Source: Thioalkalivibrio sp. XN279 (GTDB taxonomy: Bacteria > Pseudomonadota > Gammaproteobacteria > Steroidobacterales > XN24). Taken from it: a stretch of DNA of 64,000 bases. Shown piece after piece: positions 15,144-26,278 of the stretch. Position 1 is the stretch's first letter; every line of letters begins with the position of its first letter. The notes below the pieces were generated by a model. It searched no databases, was not told where the DNA came from, and was given only the letters and a program-made list of their open reading frames with translations. The stretch is taken from the NCBI RefSeq assembly GCF_011089885.1, contig NZ_JAANBD010000025.1:248001-312000 (forward strand). Direction: 5' to 3'. The position numbers and the translations under genes were made by a program.

Positions 15144-16820
15144 TCAGGAGTTTTCCTGGCTGGAGATCTGCTCCTTGAGCAGGTCGCCCAGGCTGGTGCC
15201 CGTGCTGCTGTCCGACTTCTTGTAGCTCTGCACCGCCTCGGCCTCTTCCCAGGCTTCCTTGGCCTTGATGGAGAGAGAGATCTGGCGGCTCTTGCGATCC
15301 AGGCCGATGAAACGCGCCTCGATCTCTTCGCCCTGCTTGAGCACGGCGCGGGCATCCTCGACGCGCTCGCGCGACAGCTCGGAAGCACGCAGGTAGGCCT
15401 CGAGCCCGTCCACGTCCACCGTCGCGCCCTTGGCGTCCACCTCGGTCACCGTGCCGCGCACGATGCTGCCCTTCGGGTGCTCGGCCAGCCAGGCCGACAT
15501 CGGGTCGCGATCGAGCTGCTTGATGCCCAGGGAGATGCGCTCACGCTCCGGGTCGATGGAAAGCACCACGGCCTCCAGCTCTTCGCCCTTGCGGTAGTTG
15601 CGCACGGCTTCCTCGCCCTGCAGTTCCCACGACAGGTCCGACAGGTGGACCAGGCCGTCGATACCGCCGTCCAGGCCGATGAAAATGCCGAAATCGGTGA
15701 TCGACTTGATCACGCCGCGGACGCGGTCGCCCTTGTTGAAGGTCGCAGCGAACTCGTTCCACGGGTTGGGCATGCACTGCTTGATGCCGAGGGACACGCG
15801 GCGGCGCTCCTCGTCGATCTCCAGCACCATGACCTCGATCTCGTCACCGATCTGCACCACCTTCGACGGATTGACGTTCTTGTTCGTCCAGTCCATCTCG
15901 GAGACGTGCACCAGGCCCTCGACACCGTCCTCGATCTCGACGAAGGCGCCGTAGTCGGCCAGGTTGGTGACACGGCCGAACAGGCGGGAGCCCGCCGGGT
16001 AGCGGCGCGCGATATCCTGCCACGGGTCTTCGCCGAGCTGCTTCAGGCCGAGGGAGACGCGGTTGCGCTCACGATCGAACTTCAGCACCTTGACCTGGAT
16101 CTCGTCGCCGACGTTGACCACCTCCGAGGGGTTCTTGACGCGGCGCCAGGCCATGTCGGTGATGTGCAGCAGGCCGTCGATACCGCCGAGGTCGACGAAG
16201 GCGCCGTAGTCGGTGAGGTTCTTCACGATGCCCGGGAGCACTGCGCCCTCGGTGAGGTTCTTCAGCAGTTCCTCGCGCTCGACGCTGTGCTCGGCCTCCA
16301 CCACGGCGCGGCGCGAAACCACGACGTTGTTGCGCTTGCGGTCCAGCTTGATGACCTTGAACTCGAGCATCTTGCCTTCGAGGTAGCTGGGATCGCGCAC
16401 CGGGCGCACGTCCACCAGCGAGCCGGGCAGGAAGGCACGCACCAGTTCGAGTTCGACGGTGAAACCGCCCTTCACGCGACCGGTGATCATGCCCTGGACG
16501 ACTTCTTCCTTCTCGAAGGCTTCTTCGAGGACGGTCCAGGTGCGGGCGCGCTTGGCCTTGTCGCGCGACAGGCGCGTCTCGCCGAAGCCATCCTCGACGG
16601 CATCCAGCGCGACTTCGACCTCGTCGCCGACTGCGACCTCGAACTCGCCCCTTTCATTCTTGAACTGCTCGGCCGGGATGACCGATTCGGACTTCAGCCC
16701 GGCGGAAACGATGACGACGTCATCGTTGATCTCGACCACCGTCCCCTTGAGGATGGCGCCCGGACGAATCTGCTGGCTGGCAAAACTCTGCTCAAAGAGC
16801 TCGGCAAAACTTTCTGACAT
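15144..16820 (-). CDS. rpsA: 30S ribosomal protein S1
   Basis: mRNA-binding ribosomal protein made of six S1 (OB-fold) domains. 558 residues from the ATG at 16820 ([13 protein letters not shown]), the family's usual start and length. Successive S1 repeats are visible, for example [17 protein letters not shown]-like blocks recurring about every 85 residues ([39 protein letters not shown]). No clear Shine-Dalgarno precedes the start, as is usual for the autoregulated S1 message. It lies downstream of cmk, as in most gammaproteobacteria. Confidence 0.97.
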   Translation of the reverse strand: MSESFAELFEQSFASQQIRPGAILKGTVVEINDDVVIVSAGLKSESVIPAEQFKNERGEFEVAVGDEVEVALDAVEDGFGETRLSRDKAKRARTWTVLEEAFEKEEVVQGMITGRVKGGFTVELELVRAFLPGSLVDVRPVRDPSYLEGKMLEFKVIKLDRKRNNVVVSRRAVVEAEHSVEREELLKNLTEGAVLPGIVKNLTDYGAFVDLGGIDGLLHITDMAWRRVKNPSEVVNVGDEIQVKVLKFDRERNRVSLGLKQLGEDPWQDIARRYPAGSRLFGRVTNLADYGAFVEIEDGVEGLVHVSEMDWTNKNVNPSKVVQIGDEIEVMVLEIDEERRRVSLGIKQCMPNPWNEFAATFNKGDRVRGVIKSITDFGIFIGLDGGIDGLVHLSDLSWELQGEEAVRNYRKGEELEAVVLSIDPERERISLGIKQLDRDPMSAWLAEHPKGSIVRGTVTEVDAKGATVDVDGLEAYLRASELSRERVEDARAVLKQGEEIEARFIGLDRKSRQISLSIKAKEAWEEAEAVQSYKKSDSSTGTSLGDLLKEQISSQENS

Positions 16821-16869
16821 GGTTGATTGATCCAACGGCCCGCGGGCCGACCTGTGAGTTAATCCAACG
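16821..16869 (-). promoter_or_regulatory. Structured rpsA leader without Shine-Dalgarno
   Basis: Just before the ATG there is a perfect palindrome GGCCCGCGGGCC (16837-16848), with CGTTGGAT on either side of the leader (16830-16837 and 16862-16869 in reverse). In E. coli the S1 leader lacks a normal ribosome site and is repressed by free S1 through hairpins carrying GGA. The same logic may apply here; this is inference. Confidence 0.4.
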
Positions 16870-16933
16870 CTCGCTCCGTGCTGCGCTGGTCATGCTATAT
16901 AAAGGCCTCCGTGTCCCTGGAGACCGACGTTGC

Positions 16934-17608
16934 TCATGGCCGGGATGCAAGCCCCCGGCGCGCCATTTCCTCCAGCACACACGCCACCACTTCGTCGATG
17001 TCGAGCGTCGTGCTGTCCACCACAACGGCATCAGGCGCCGGGCGCAAAGGCGCCACGGCGCGTTCCGCGTCCCGGCGATCCCGGGCCGCAACCTCCGCCG
17101 AAAGACCGGCAAGGTTAACATCAAACCCCTTTTCCTTCAACTGCTTATAGCGGCGCCGGGCACGTTCCTCCGCGGATGCTGTGAGGAACACCTTGAGCTC
17201 GGCATCGGGGAAGATCACCGTGCCCATGTCGCGGCCGTCGGCGACCAGCCCGGGCGGTCGCCTGAACTCGCGCTGCAGCCCGACCAGCGCGGTTCTCACG
17301 CCGGGCAATGCGGCCACCCTGGAGGCCCGGTTACCGCAGTCCTCGGTGCGAATCTCCTCGCTCACGTCCTCGTCGCCGAGCCACACCTTGCCCCCGGCGA
17401 AGCGCACCGGGAGGTCCCGCGCCAGCCCGGCCAGGCCGGCTTCATCATCGAGACCCGTGCCGGCGCGCGCGGCTGCCGCCGCTACGAGGCGATAAAGAGC
17501 GCCGCTGTCGAGCAGGTGCCAGCCGAGGCGTTCGGCGACCACGCGGCACAGCGTGCCCTTGCCCGCACCCCCCGGGCCGTCAACGGCCAGCACCGGCGCC
17601 GAGCTCAT
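16934..17608 (-). CDS. cmk: Cytidylate kinase
   Basis: Phosphorylates CMP and dCMP to their diphosphates. 224 residues, with the P-loop GPGGAGKGT near residue 11, followed by LDSGALYR (nucleotide binding) and the [13 protein letters not shown] motif in the middle. Its ATG overlaps the aroA stop codon (ATGA), and rpsA follows, a conserved gene order. Confidence 0.96.
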   Translation of the reverse strand: MSSAPVLAVDGPGGAGKGTLCRVVAERLGWHLLDSGALYRLVAAAAARAGTGLDDEAGLAGLARDLPVRFAGGKVWLGDEDVSEEIRTEDCGNRASRVAALPGVRTALVGLQREFRRPPGLVADGRDMGTVIFPDAELKVFLTASAEERARRRYKQLKEKGFDVNLAGLSAEVAARDRRDAERAVAPLRPAPDAVVVDSTTLDIDEVVACVLEEMARRGLASRP

Positions 17609-18924
17609 GCCGCCCTCCCCGGCGGCACAGCCTCGATCGGCAGCCCGAGCCGCGCCGCGTCCGCGGCGAAGCCGGGGTAAGAGGTGGCGACGTTGGCCAC
17701 GTCGTTGATCCGGATCGGGCCTTCCGCCCGCGCCGCCCCTACGGCGAAAGCCATTGCTACACGGTGGTCGCCGGCGCTGTCTACCGTACCGCTACCCAGG
17801 CGGCCGCCGCGGACGTCGAGCCCGTCCGGATGCTCAGTCACGCGGACATTCGTGGCCTGCAGGGCCCGGGCCATGACCCCGATGCGATCGGATTCCTTCA
17901 CACGTAATTCCTCCGCCCCTCTGACGCGCGTCACGCCCTCGGCCAGCGCCGCGGCGACGAACAGCACGGGAAACTCGTCGATGGCCAGCGGTACCAGCTC
18001 AGGCGGCACGTCGATGCCTTTCAGCTCGCTACGCCACACCCTCAGGTCTGCCACGGGCTCGCCGCAGGCCTCGCGTTCATCCAGCAGCTCGATCCTGCCG
18101 CCCATCAGGCGCAGGATGTCCAGCAGGCCGGTGCGCGTGGGGTTGAGGCCGACGCCCGCCAGCTCCAGCGGCGCGTCGCCTGCGGCCAGCAACCCGGCAA
18201 CGATGAAGAAAGCCGCCGAGGAGAAGTCGCCCGGCACCACGACCCGCCCGCCGCAAGGACGGCACGGCCCGTGGACCGCGGCACCCCAGTCACCGCGCTC
18301 CACCCGGCATCCAAGCGCTGCGAGCATGCGCTCGGTATGGTCCCGCGTCACCGCGGGCTGCCGCACCACGGTGCGCCCCGCAGCCGACAGCCCGGCGAGC
18401 AGGACGGCGGATTTCACCTGCGCGCTCGCCACCGGCATGGCGAAATCGAGCGCCGCAAGACGGCCGCCCGGCGATAGGGTCACCGGCGGGAATCCCCCGC
18501 TGGTTTCGATCTGCGCGCCCATGTCGCGCAGGGGCCTGGCGACGCGCTCCATGGGGCGGCGTCGCAGCGACTCGTCGCCGCTCAGCACGGCCGCGACCTG
18601 GCGCCCGGCGAGCAGCCCCATCATGAGGCGGATCCCGGTGCCCGAGTTGCCGAAATCCAGCGCCGCGGCGGGCGACGCCAGCCGCTCCGGCGGCGTCACG
18701 CGAACGACACCGCCAGGCAGGTCTGCGACCACGGCGCCCAGCATCTCCACCGCGCGGCGCGTCGCCAGGCAATCCTCGCTGCGCAGGAATCCCTCGGCTT
18801 CCAGCGGCGCCGAACCGATGGCGCCGAGCAGCATGACGCGGTGCGAGACCGACTTGTCGCCAGGCACCCGGACCGAGCCCTGCAGGGCATCGCACGGGCC
18901 GACCTGCCAGGAGGCGGCGCTCAC
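17605..18924 (-). CDS. aroA: 5-enolpyruvylshikimate-3-phosphate synthase AroA
   Basis: Sixth step of the shikimate pathway to aromatic amino acids. 439 residues, with the signature PGDKSVSHR (Lys24) and [13 protein letters not shown]. The start is GTG and overlaps the hisC stop as GTGA. In Pseudomonas the equivalent gene is fused to a prephenate dehydrogenase (tyrA); here the protein begins directly with the AroA domain and no tyrA lies beside it. Confidence 0.96.
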   Translation of the reverse strand: MSAASWQVGPCDALQGSVRVPGDKSVSHRVMLLGAIGSAPLEAEGFLRSEDCLATRRAVEMLGAVVADLPGGVVRVTPPERLASPAAALDFGNSGTGIRLMMGLLAGRQVAAVLSGDESLRRRPMERVARPLRDMGAQIETSGGFPPVTLSPGGRLAALDFAMPVASAQVKSAVLLAGLSAAGRTVVRQPAVTRDHTERMLAALGCRVERGDWGAAVHGPCRPCGGRVVVPGDFSSAAFFIVAGLLAAGDAPLELAGVGLNPTRTGLLDILRLMGGRIELLDEREACGEPVADLRVWRSELKGIDVPPELVPLAIDEFPVLFVAAALAEGVTRVRGAEELRVKESDRIGVMARALQATNVRVTEHPDGLDVRGGRLGSGTVDSAGDHRVAMAFAVGAARAEGPIRINDVANVATSYPGFAADAARLGLPIEAVPPGRAA

Positions 18925-20045
18925 TGCTGCAGCACCTCGCCCAGCGCCTTGATGAGCCGGTCGTTTTCACTCTCGGTGCCGATACTGATGCGCAGGTGTT
19001 GCGGCAGGCCGTAGTTGCCCACGGGCCGCACGATGACGCCACGACGCAGCAAGGCCTCGAACAGTGGCGCGGCCTGCGTCCCCGTGTCGACGAGGATGAA
19101 ATTGCCGACCGAGGGGATGACGCCGAGGCCGAGTGCGCTGCAGGCGGCGGACACGCGTGCCAGCTCCCGGCGATTGAGCGCCACGCCGCGTGCCAGGTGG
19201 GCGTGATCACCAAGCGCGGCAAGCGCCGCAACCTGGGCCACCAGGCTGCTGTTGAACGGCTGGCGCAGGCGGTTGAGGACGCCGGCCAGCCCGGGGTCGC
19301 TCAGTCCGTAGCCGATACGCAGGCCGGCGAGGCCGTAAGCCTTGGAGAAGGTCCGTGTCACCACCAGGTTCGGATAACGCTGCAGCCACTGGCTGGCGTC
19401 CGGATAGCCCGGCACGTCGACGTATTCGAAGTAGGCTTCATCCACCACGGCGATGACGTGCGCCGGCACGCCGTCGAGGAAGCGTTCCAGCGCCACGGCA
19501 TCAACCCAGGTGCCGGTCGGGTTGTTCGGATTGGCAATGAACACCACGCGCGTGCGGGGCCCGATGAGGGCCGCCATGGCGTCGAGGTCATGACCGAGAG
19601 GCTGGTCCGGATGCGATGCCGGCAGGGCATCGGCAACACGGTGCTCGGCACCCGTGGCCTGCACCGCGAGCCCGTACACGGCGAAGGCGTAGCGCGAATA
19701 CACCGCCTCGAGTCCGGGCGCGAGAAAGCTCTCCGCCAGCAGCACCAGCACGTCGTTGGAGCCGTTGCCCAGGGTGATGCACTCCGGCGGCAGCCCGTGG
19801 CGGCCGGCCAGCGCCGCCTTGAGCTCGAAACCATTGGCATCGGGATAGCGGGCCAGCGCGGGCAGCACAGTGGCGATGGCCGCGTTGACGGCCTCGCCGG
19901 GGCCCAGGGGGTTCTCGTTCGAGGCCAGCTTGACGATATCGGAGATGCCGTACTCGCGCTCGAGTTCGGACACGGGTTTGCCGGGCTGGTACGGATGCAG
20001 GCCCTGGATGCCGGCCACGGCCAGGTCGAGAAACTTGTCAGTCAT
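18921..20045 (-). CDS. hisC: Histidinol-phosphate aminotransferase
   Basis: PLP enzyme that transaminates imidazole acetol phosphate in histidine synthesis; in this position it may also act on aromatic 2-oxo acids. 374 residues, with ANPNNPTGTW, DEAYFEY and the PLP-lysine region TFSKAYGLAGLRIGYGL. A strong AGGAGG precedes the ATG. It sits between pheA and aroA as in other gammaproteobacteria, which fits a broad HisC/AroJ-type role. Confidence 0.93.
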   Translation of the reverse strand: MTDKFLDLAVAGIQGLHPYQPGKPVSELEREYGISDIVKLASNENPLGPGEAVNAAIATVLPALARYPDANGFELKAALAGRHGLPPECITLGNGSNDVLVLLAESFLAPGLEAVYSRYAFAVYGLAVQATGAEHRVADALPASHPDQPLGHDLDAMAALIGPRTRVVFIANPNNPTGTWVDAVALERFLDGVPAHVIAVVDEAYFEYVDVPGYPDASQWLQRYPNLVVTRTFSKAYGLAGLRIGYGLSDPGLAGVLNRLRQPFNSSLVAQVAALAALGDHAHLARGVALNRRELARVSAACSALGLGVIPSVGNFILVDTGTQAAPLFEALLRRGVIVRPVGNYGLPQHLRISIGTESENDRLIKALGEVLQQ

Positions 20046-20072
20046 GAAACCTCCTGCGCGGAGGCGGCAAGT

Positions 20073-21182
20073 TTACAGGATCGCCACGGGGTAGGAGCCG
20101 AGCACACGGCACCATGCCGCGGCGTGCTCGAGCTCGGCCAGCGCGGCGGCGACATCAGGATCGGCGCGGTGCCCCTCGATATCGACGAAGAACACGTAAT
20201 CCCATTTGCGCCGGCGCGACGGGCGGGACTCGATCCGGGTCATGCTCACGCCGTGGCTCGAAAGGGGTTGCAGCAGTCCTTGCAGGGCGCCTGCCTGGTG
20301 CCGCGAGGAGAGCAGCAACGAGGTCTTGTCCCGGCCGCTCGGCCCCGGCATCTCCCGCCCCACGACCACGAAGCGCGTCGTGTTGTCGGGCCGGTCCTCG
20401 ATGTTCTCCATCAGCACGCCCAGGCCGTAGACCTCGGCGGCAGTATCCCCGGCGATCGCCGCGGCGCCCTCTTCGCCTGCCGCGAGCCGCGCCGCCTCCG
20501 CATTCGAAGCCACCGCGACCTGTTCCACGCCGGGCAACCGTTGCTCCAGCCACGCGCGGCACTGGGCCAGCGACTGCTGGTGGGAATAGATCCTGCGCAC
20601 CTCGGCGAGCGTCGCCATCCGCCCCAGCAGGTGCTGGCGTATGCGCAGCTCGACCTCGCCACCGATGTGCAGTGGCGTGTTCATCAGCATGTCGAGGGTG
20701 GTGCTCACGGTGCCTTCCGTGGAGTTCTCGACCGGCACCACGCCGAAATCCGCGACGCCCGACTCGACGTCGTGGAACACTTCCTCGATCGACGGCACGG
20801 CGAGCGTACGCACGGAGTGGCCGAAATGCTTGAGGACGGCGGCCTGTGAGAACGTGCCCTCCGGGCCGAGGAAGGCGATCTTCAGCGGCTCCTGCTGCGC
20901 CAGGCAAGCCGACATGATCTCGCGGAACAGGCGCACGATCTCCTCGTCCTTGAGCGGGCCCTCGTTCCGCGCCACCGCCTGGCGCAGGATCTCGGCCTCG
21001 CGTTCCGGCCGATAGTAGTCGCGCGGACCCTCCGACAAGGCGATGCGCTCGGGGTACTTGGTGGCGCCGACTTCCAGCGCCAGCCGGGCGCGCTCGCTGA
21101 TCAACGCCTGGAGCTGCTGGTCGATGGCGTCGATCTGGCGCCGGATCTCGGCCAGCCGCTCCTTGCTGCCCGCCTCGCTCAT
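20073..21182 (-). CDS. pheA: Bifunctional chorismate mutase/prephenate dehydratase
   Basis: Makes phenylpyruvate from chorismate. It has an N-terminal chorismate mutase domain (about residues 5-90), a prephenate dehydratase domain starting at IAFLGPEGTFSQAA, and a C-terminal ACT domain with the phenylalanine-binding motif ESRPSRR. 369 residues, typical for the P-protein. The start is ATG, seven bases after serA. No attenuator or leader peptide is apparent upstream. Confidence 0.96.
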   Translation of the reverse strand: MSEAGSKERLAEIRRQIDAIDQQLQALISERARLALEVGATKYPERIALSEGPRDYYRPEREAEILRQAVARNEGPLKDEEIVRLFREIMSACLAQQEPLKIAFLGPEGTFSQAAVLKHFGHSVRTLAVPSIEEVFHDVESGVADFGVVPVENSTEGTVSTTLDMLMNTPLHIGGEVELRIRQHLLGRMATLAEVRRIYSHQQSLAQCRAWLEQRLPGVEQVAVASNAEAARLAAGEEGAAAIAGDTAAEVYGLGVLMENIEDRPDNTTRFVVVGREMPGPSGRDKTSLLLSSRHQAGALQGLLQPLSSHGVSMTRIESRPSRRRKWDYVFFVDIEGHRADPDVAAALAELEHAAAWCRVLGSYPVAIL

Positions 21183-21189
21183 GGACGCC

Positions 21190-22371
21190 TCACGCTGCGT
21201 CCGGGATCACCCGCATGGAGAGCACGCCCTCGATGCTGGCGATGCGTTCGACGATGGCGTCCGGGATCGGCCCGTCGACATCGACCAGCGTGTAGGCCAG
21301 CTCGCCGCGCGACTTGTTCAGCAGGTCTGAGATGTTCAGCCCGCCCGAGGCCAGCGCGGTGGAGATCTGGCCGACCATGTTGGGCACGTTGGCGTTGGCG
21401 ATGGCGATGCGCGTGTTGCCTTCCATGCGCGGCAGCAACGCCTCGGGAAAGTTCACGGAGTGGCGGATGTTGCCGTTTTCGAGGAAGTCGCGCAGGTTCT
21501 GCGCCACCATGATGGCGCAATTCTCCTCCGCCTCGCGGGTGGAGGCGCCGAGGTGCGGCAGGGCAATCACCTTGGGGTGGCTCTTGGTCGCGGTGCCGGG
21601 GAAGTCGGTCACATATCGCCCCAGCCTGCCGGCGTCCAGGGAGGCGAGCACCGCGGCGTCGTCCACGATCGGGCCGCGCGCGAAGTTGAGCACGATACCG
21701 CCCGGCTTCATCAGCGCCAGGCGGTCCGCATTGACCAGGGCGCGGGTGGCGTCGCCCAGCGGGACATGGACGGTGACGATCTGGGCGCGGCTGAACAGGT
21801 CGTCGAGGCTGACCGCCTGCCGCACGCCGGAGTCGAGCTGCCAGGCGCGCTCCACCGTGATCTTGGGATCGAATCCCACCACCTGCATGCCGAGGGCCAG
21901 CGCGGCGTTCGCGACCTCGACACCGATGGCGCCGAGGCCGACCACGCCGAGCGTACGTCCGGGCAGCTCCATGCCGACGAAGCGCTTCTTGCCGCTTTCT
22001 ACCGCGCGGTGGAGTTCTTCTTCGTCGCCCTCCAGGGTGCGCACGTAATCCCACGCCTCGCACAGGTTGCGCGCCGCCAGCAGCATGCCGCCGATGACCA
22101 GCTCTTTCACCGCGTTGGCGTTCGCGCCCGGCGCGTTGAACACGGGAACCCCGCGCTTGCTCATGTCCGCCACGGGGATGTTGTTGACGCCCGCGCCGGC
22201 GCGGCCGATCGCCTTGACGCTGGCCGGGATATCGGTCTTGTGCATGTCCGCCGAGCGCACCAGCACCGCGTCCGGGTGGCCGATTTCCGAGGCTACCTCG
22301 TAGCGGTCCCGCGGCAGCCGCTCGAGGCCCGCAAGTGCGATGTTGTTTAGGGTGAGAACCTTGAACGTCAT
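21190..22371 (-). CDS. serA: D-3-phosphoglycerate dehydrogenase
   Basis: First step of serine synthesis. 393 residues, the shorter form: an NAD-binding Rossmann motif GLGAIGVEVANAALALGMQV in the middle, a conserved catalytic histidine in ALPHLGAST, and a C-terminal ACT domain for serine feedback. It is next to serC, which encodes the following enzyme; in Pseudomonas this spot holds only serC and pheA. Confidence 0.95.
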   Translation of the reverse strand: MTFKVLTLNNIALAGLERLPRDRYEVASEIGHPDAVLVRSADMHKTDIPASVKAIGRAGAGVNNIPVADMSKRGVPVFNAPGANANAVKELVIGGMLLAARNLCEAWDYVRTLEGDEEELHRAVESGKKRFVGMELPGRTLGVVGLGAIGVEVANAALALGMQVVGFDPKITVERAWQLDSGVRQAVSLDDLFSRAQIVTVHVPLGDATRALVNADRLALMKPGGIVLNFARGPIVDDAAVLASLDAGRLGRYVTDFPGTATKSHPKVIALPHLGASTREAEENCAIMVAQNLRDFLENGNIRHSVNFPEALLPRMEGNTRIAIANANVPNMVGQISTALASGGLNISDLLNKSRGELAYTLVDVDGPIPDAIVERIASIEGVLSMRVIPDAA

Positions 22372-22440
22372 GGCGATCTCCGTCGGCGGGGCATCATCCG
22401 CCCGATAGTGGCAGATTCATGCGGCAATGCAACACCGGGG

Positions 22441-23520
22441 TTAACCGCAACTCCGCTCGAACTCCTGCATGAAGGCGACCAGCGCATCGACGCCCTCCTG
22501 GGGCATGGCGTTGTAGATGCTGGCGCGCATGCCGCCGACTGAGCGGTGCCCCTTCAAAGTCATCAAGCCGGCCGCTTTCGCCTGCTCCAGGAAGCGCGCG
22601 TCCAGCGCCGGGTCGGCGAGCGTGAACGGCACGTTCATCCACGAGCGGCAGTGCTTCGCCACCGGGTTGGCGTAGAAGTCGGAGCCGTCGATGGCCGCGT
22701 ACAGCGTCTCCGCCTTGCGGCGATTGCGCTCCTCCATGGCCGCCAGCCCGCCCTGCTCGAGCAACCACTGGAATACCAGTCCGGCGATATACCAGCCCCA
22801 GGTCGGCGGCGTATTCAGCATCGAGCCCGCTTCCGCCTGCTGGTGGTAATCCATCATCACCGGCGTGCCTTCGCGGGCCCGACCCACCAGGTCTTCGCGC
22901 ACGATGATGATGGCGAGGCCGGCGGGCCCGATATTCTTCTGTGCGCCGGCGTAGATCAGGCCGAAGCGACTGACGTCCAGCGGCCGCGACAGCAGCGTCG
23001 AGGACATGTCCGCCACCAGTGGGGCGGGCGTTTCGGGAATGAAATGAAACTCCACGCCGCCGATCGTCTCGTTCGGCGTGTAGTGGAGGTAGGCTGCATC
23101 CTGGCTCAGGTTCCAGCCGGCGGGATCCGGGATCTCGGTGTGCTTGTTGTCCGCCGAGTCGGCTGCGACGTTGGCGGCGAGAAAACGGCGGCCCTCGGCC
23201 AGCGCCTTCTTGGACCAGGAGCCCGTGACGACGTAGTCGGCCTTGTCCGCAGGGCCGGCCAGGTTGAACGGCACCGCGCCGAACTGGGCGCTGGCACCGC
23301 CCTGCAGGAACAGCACGCGATAGCCCGCGGGGATGTCCAGCAGGCGACGCAGGTCCGCCTCGGCCCGCTCGGCGATGGACATGAACTCCTTGCCGCGATG
23401 GGACAGTTCCATGACGGACATGCCTGAGCCGCCCCAGCTGGTCATTTCCTCGCGTGCCCGTTCCAGCACCGGCAGGGGAATCGCCGCCGGTCCCGCGCTG
23501 AAGTTGTAAACCCGATCCAT
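22441..23520 (-). CDS. serC: Phosphoserine aminotransferase
   Basis: PLP enzyme of serine and pyridoxine synthesis. 359 residues from the ATG of MDRVYNFSAGPAAIP, which is the family's usual opening. The motifs GTSWSKKAL-like (TGSWSKKALAEG) and the PLP-lysine region YAGAQKNIGPAGLAI are visible. GAGGGAG lies upstream. It sits downstream of gyrA and upstream of serA on the same strand. Confidence 0.96.
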   Translation of the reverse strand: MDRVYNFSAGPAAIPLPVLERAREEMTSWGGSGMSVMELSHRGKEFMSIAERAEADLRRLLDIPAGYRVLFLQGGASAQFGAVPFNLAGPADKADYVVTGSWSKKALAEGRRFLAANVAADSADNKHTEIPDPAGWNLSQDAAYLHYTPNETIGGVEFHFIPETPAPLVADMSSTLLSRPLDVSRFGLIYAGAQKNIGPAGLAIIIVREDLVGRAREGTPVMMDYHQQAEAGSMLNTPPTWGWYIAGLVFQWLLEQGGLAAMEERNRRKAETLYAAIDGSDFYANPVAKHCRSWMNVPFTLADPALDARFLEQAKAAGLMTLKGHRSVGGMRASIYNAMPQEGVDALVAFMQEFERSCG

Positions 23521-23575
23521 TGTGGTGCTCCCTCTGAGCTCAGGAATGGTTTGCCGGCAATCCGCGGCTGCGTCC

Positions 23576-26146
23576 TCAGCCTGCGTCGCCGGCCTCGTCG
23601 CCGTCATCCGCATCGTCGCCCTGCTCGGCGGCCACACGGCCCATGCCGACCAGCCGTCCGCCCTCGTCCAGCTTGATCAGCCGCACGCCCTGTGTATTGC
23701 GGGACAGGACGGGAATGCCTTCCACCGCGGTGCGCACCAGCACGCCGGTGCTGGAAATCATCATCACCTGGTCGTCGGGCTGCACCAGCAGCGCCCCGAC
23801 CATCTCGCCGTTGCGCTCGCTGGTCTGGATGGCAATGACACCCTGGCCGCCGCGGCCGCGCAGCGGAAAGTCCGGAATACGCGTCAGCTTGCCGTAACCA
23901 TTCTCGGTGGCGAGCAGGAGCTGGCCTTCGTCGGCGATGATCAGGGCGATCACGCGCTGGTCCTCGGCCAGGCGGATGCCGCGCACACCGGCTGCGGTGC
24001 GTCCCATGGCCCGCACATCGGCCTCGCGGAAGCGGATGCCCTTGCCGTTCGATGCACACAGCATGATCTCCTGGCGCCCGTCGGTGATGCCGACGTCGAT
24101 CAGGTAGTCGTCCTCGCGCAGGTCGATGGCGATGATGCCGTCGCGCCGCGGGCGCGAGAATGCGATCAGCGGCGTCTTCTTGACCGTGCCTCGGCTGGTG
24201 GCCATGAATACGTACGGCCCCTCGATGAACTCGCGTACCGGGAGCACGGCGTTGATGCGTTCGTCCGCTTCCAGCGGCAGCAGGTTCACGATGGGCTTGC
24301 CGCGGGAGCCGCGCCCGGCGAGCGGCAGTTCATAGACCTTCAGCCAGTAGACCTTGCCGCGACTCGAGAAGCACAGCAGCCAGTCGTGGGTGTTGGCGAT
24401 GAAGAGCTTGTCGACGAAGTCTTCTTCCTTGATCTTGGTCGCGCTCTTGCCGCGCCCGCCGCGACGCTGGGCCTGGTAGTCGGCCACCGGCTGCGCCTTG
24501 GCATAGCCCCCGTGCGACAGCGTGACGATCACGTCCTCCTCGCTGATGAGGTCTTCCATCGAGAGGTCGAGGTGGGTGTGCAGGATTTCGGTGCGACGCC
24601 CGTCGCCGTACTCCTCGCGCACTGCCTGGAGCTCCTCGCGAATGACTTCAGACAGCCGGTCGGGACTTTCGAGAATCAGAGAAAACTCTTGAATTTTCTC
24701 AATTATCTCTTCGTATTCCTTGATTATTTTGTCCTGCTCCAGGCCTGTGAGCCGGTGCAGGCGCAGGTCGAGGATGGCCTGGGCCTGGGCGTCTGACAGC
24801 TGGTAGGCGCCATCCACCAGGCCGATGCCTGCATCCAGCCCGGCGGGCCGCGTGGCTTCCGCTCCGGCCCGCTCCAGCATCCCCGTCACCACCCCGGGTG
24901 CCCAGCCGCGGGCCGTAAGCGCCGCACGGGCCTCGGCCGGCGACGGCGATGCCTTGATCAGGGCGATGACCTCGTCGATGTTCGCCAGGGCCACCGCCAG
25001 GCCTTCGAGGACGTGGGCGCGTTCACGCGCCTTGCGCAGCTCGAAAATGGTACGGCGGGTGACGACCTCGCGGCGATGCCGGAGGAAGGCCTCGAGCATT
25101 TCCTTGAGTGTGAGGAGCTTCGGCTGGCCGTCGACCAGCGCCACCATGTTGATGCCGAACACCGTCTGCAGCGGCGTGTGCTTGTAGAGGTTGTTCAGCA
25201 CCACGTCCGCGTTCTCGCCGCGCTTGAGCTCGATGACGACGCGCAGGCCGTCCTTGTCGGACTCGTCCCGCAGCTCGCTGATGCCCTCGAGTTTCTTCTC
25301 GCGCACCAGCTCGGCGATTTTCTCCACCAGCCGCGCCTTGTTCACCTGGTAGGGCAGCTCGGTGATGATGATGGCCTGCCGGGCCCCGTCACGCAGGTCC
25401 TCGTAATGGCTGCGGGCCCGGATATAGACCCGGCCGCGGCCGGTGCGGTAGGCCTCGACGATGCCGGAAGCGCCGTTGATCAGGCCCGCGGTCGGGAAGT
25501 CCGGGCCCGGCACGTGCGCCATCAGCTCGTCGATGCTCAGCCCGGGCGCGTCGATCAGCGCCACGCAGGCGTTGATGATCTCGCCAAGGTTGTGTGGCGG
25601 AATATTGGTTGCCATGCCCACTGCAATGCCGGCCGAGCCGTTCACCAGCAGGTTCGGCACGCGCGTCGGCAGCACCGACGGCTCGTGTTCGGACTCGTCG
25701 TAGTTGGGGACGAGGTCGACCGTTTCCTTGTCGATGTCGGCCAGCAGCTCGTGCGCGAGCTTCGCCATGCGCACCTCGGTGTAGCGCATGGCCGCGGGGG
25801 AATCACCGTCGACCGAGCCGAAGTTGCCCTGCCCGTCCACCAGCACGTAGCGCATGGAGAAGGGCTGCGCCATGCGGACGATGGTGTCGTAGACGGCCGT
25901 GTCGCCGTGCGGATGGTACTTGCCGATGACGTCGCCGACGACGCGCGCAGACTTCTTGTAAGGCTTGTTCCAGTCGTTACCGAGCTCGCGCATGGCGTAG
26001 AGCACGCGACGGTGCACCGGCTTCAGTCCGTCCCTCACGTCGGGCAGCGCTCGCCCCACGATCACGCTCATGGCGTAATCCAGGTAGGACTGCTTCATCT
26101 CGTCTTCCAGGTTGACCTGGAGAATCTCTTTCGCGACTTCTGTCAT
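23576..26146 (-). CDS. gyrA: DNA gyrase subunit A
   Basis: Cutting and rejoining subunit of gyrase. 856 residues, with the active-site tyrosine in [10 protein letters not shown], the quinolone-resistance region [21 protein letters not shown], the GyrA box QRRGGRG, and six C-terminal beta-pinwheel blades followed by an acidic tail. The position equal to E. coli Ser83 is Thr, which is natural in several genera; Asp87 is kept. The region upstream (26147-26278) holds a small palindrome, GCTTG-TTA-CAAGC, but no clear promoter. Confidence 0.97.
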   Translation of the reverse strand: MTEVAKEILQVNLEDEMKQSYLDYAMSVIVGRALPDVRDGLKPVHRRVLYAMRELGNDWNKPYKKSARVVGDVIGKYHPHGDTAVYDTIVRMAQPFSMRYVLVDGQGNFGSVDGDSPAAMRYTEVRMAKLAHELLADIDKETVDLVPNYDESEHEPSVLPTRVPNLLVNGSAGIAVGMATNIPPHNLGEIINACVALIDAPGLSIDELMAHVPGPDFPTAGLINGASGIVEAYRTGRGRVYIRARSHYEDLRDGARQAIIITELPYQVNKARLVEKIAELVREKKLEGISELRDESDKDGLRVVIELKRGENADVVLNNLYKHTPLQTVFGINMVALVDGQPKLLTLKEMLEAFLRHRREVVTRRTIFELRKARERAHVLEGLAVALANIDEVIALIKASPSPAEARAALTARGWAPGVVTGMLERAGAEATRPAGLDAGIGLVDGAYQLSDAQAQAILDLRLHRLTGLEQDKIIKEYEEIIEKIQEFSLILESPDRLSEVIREELQAVREEYGDGRRTEILHTHLDLSMEDLISEEDVIVTLSHGGYAKAQPVADYQAQRRGGRGKSATKIKEEDFVDKLFIANTHDWLLCFSSRGKVYWLKVYELPLAGRGSRGKPIVNLLPLEADERINAVLPVREFIEGPYVFMATSRGTVKKTPLIAFSRPRRDGIIAIDLREDDYLIDVGITDGRQEIMLCASNGKGIRFREADVRAMGRTAAGVRGIRLAEDQRVIALIIADEGQLLLATENGYGKLTRIPDFPLRGRGGQGVIAIQTSERNGEMVGALLVQPDDQVMMISSTGVLVRTAVEGIPVLSRNTQGVRLIKLDEGGRLVGMGRVAAEQGDDADDGDEAGDAG

Positions 26147-26278
26147 GGAGTGGCCGGCCGTTACCTTTCAATAACTTGAACTACCCCAGCGCGCCACTGC
26201 TGCAGCGCGTCATAGGGGCTTGTTACAAGCTGGTCATGTTACCACAGGGGACCCGGTCCGACCGGGCCGCGGCGCGCC

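Noticed and set aside
15051-16817. Plus-strand open frame opposite rpsA
   Set aside because: Antisense shadow; the minus strand reads as six clear S1 domains.
25780-25920. Quinolone-resistance mutation in gyrA (Thr at the Ser83 position)
   Set aside because: Thr is the natural residue here in several gammaproteobacterial genera, and Asp87 is unchanged.
26240-26275. Terminator after mtnA from the inverted repeat CCCGGTC/GACCGGG
   Set aside because: The arms are separated by one base and no T-run follows on the minus strand.
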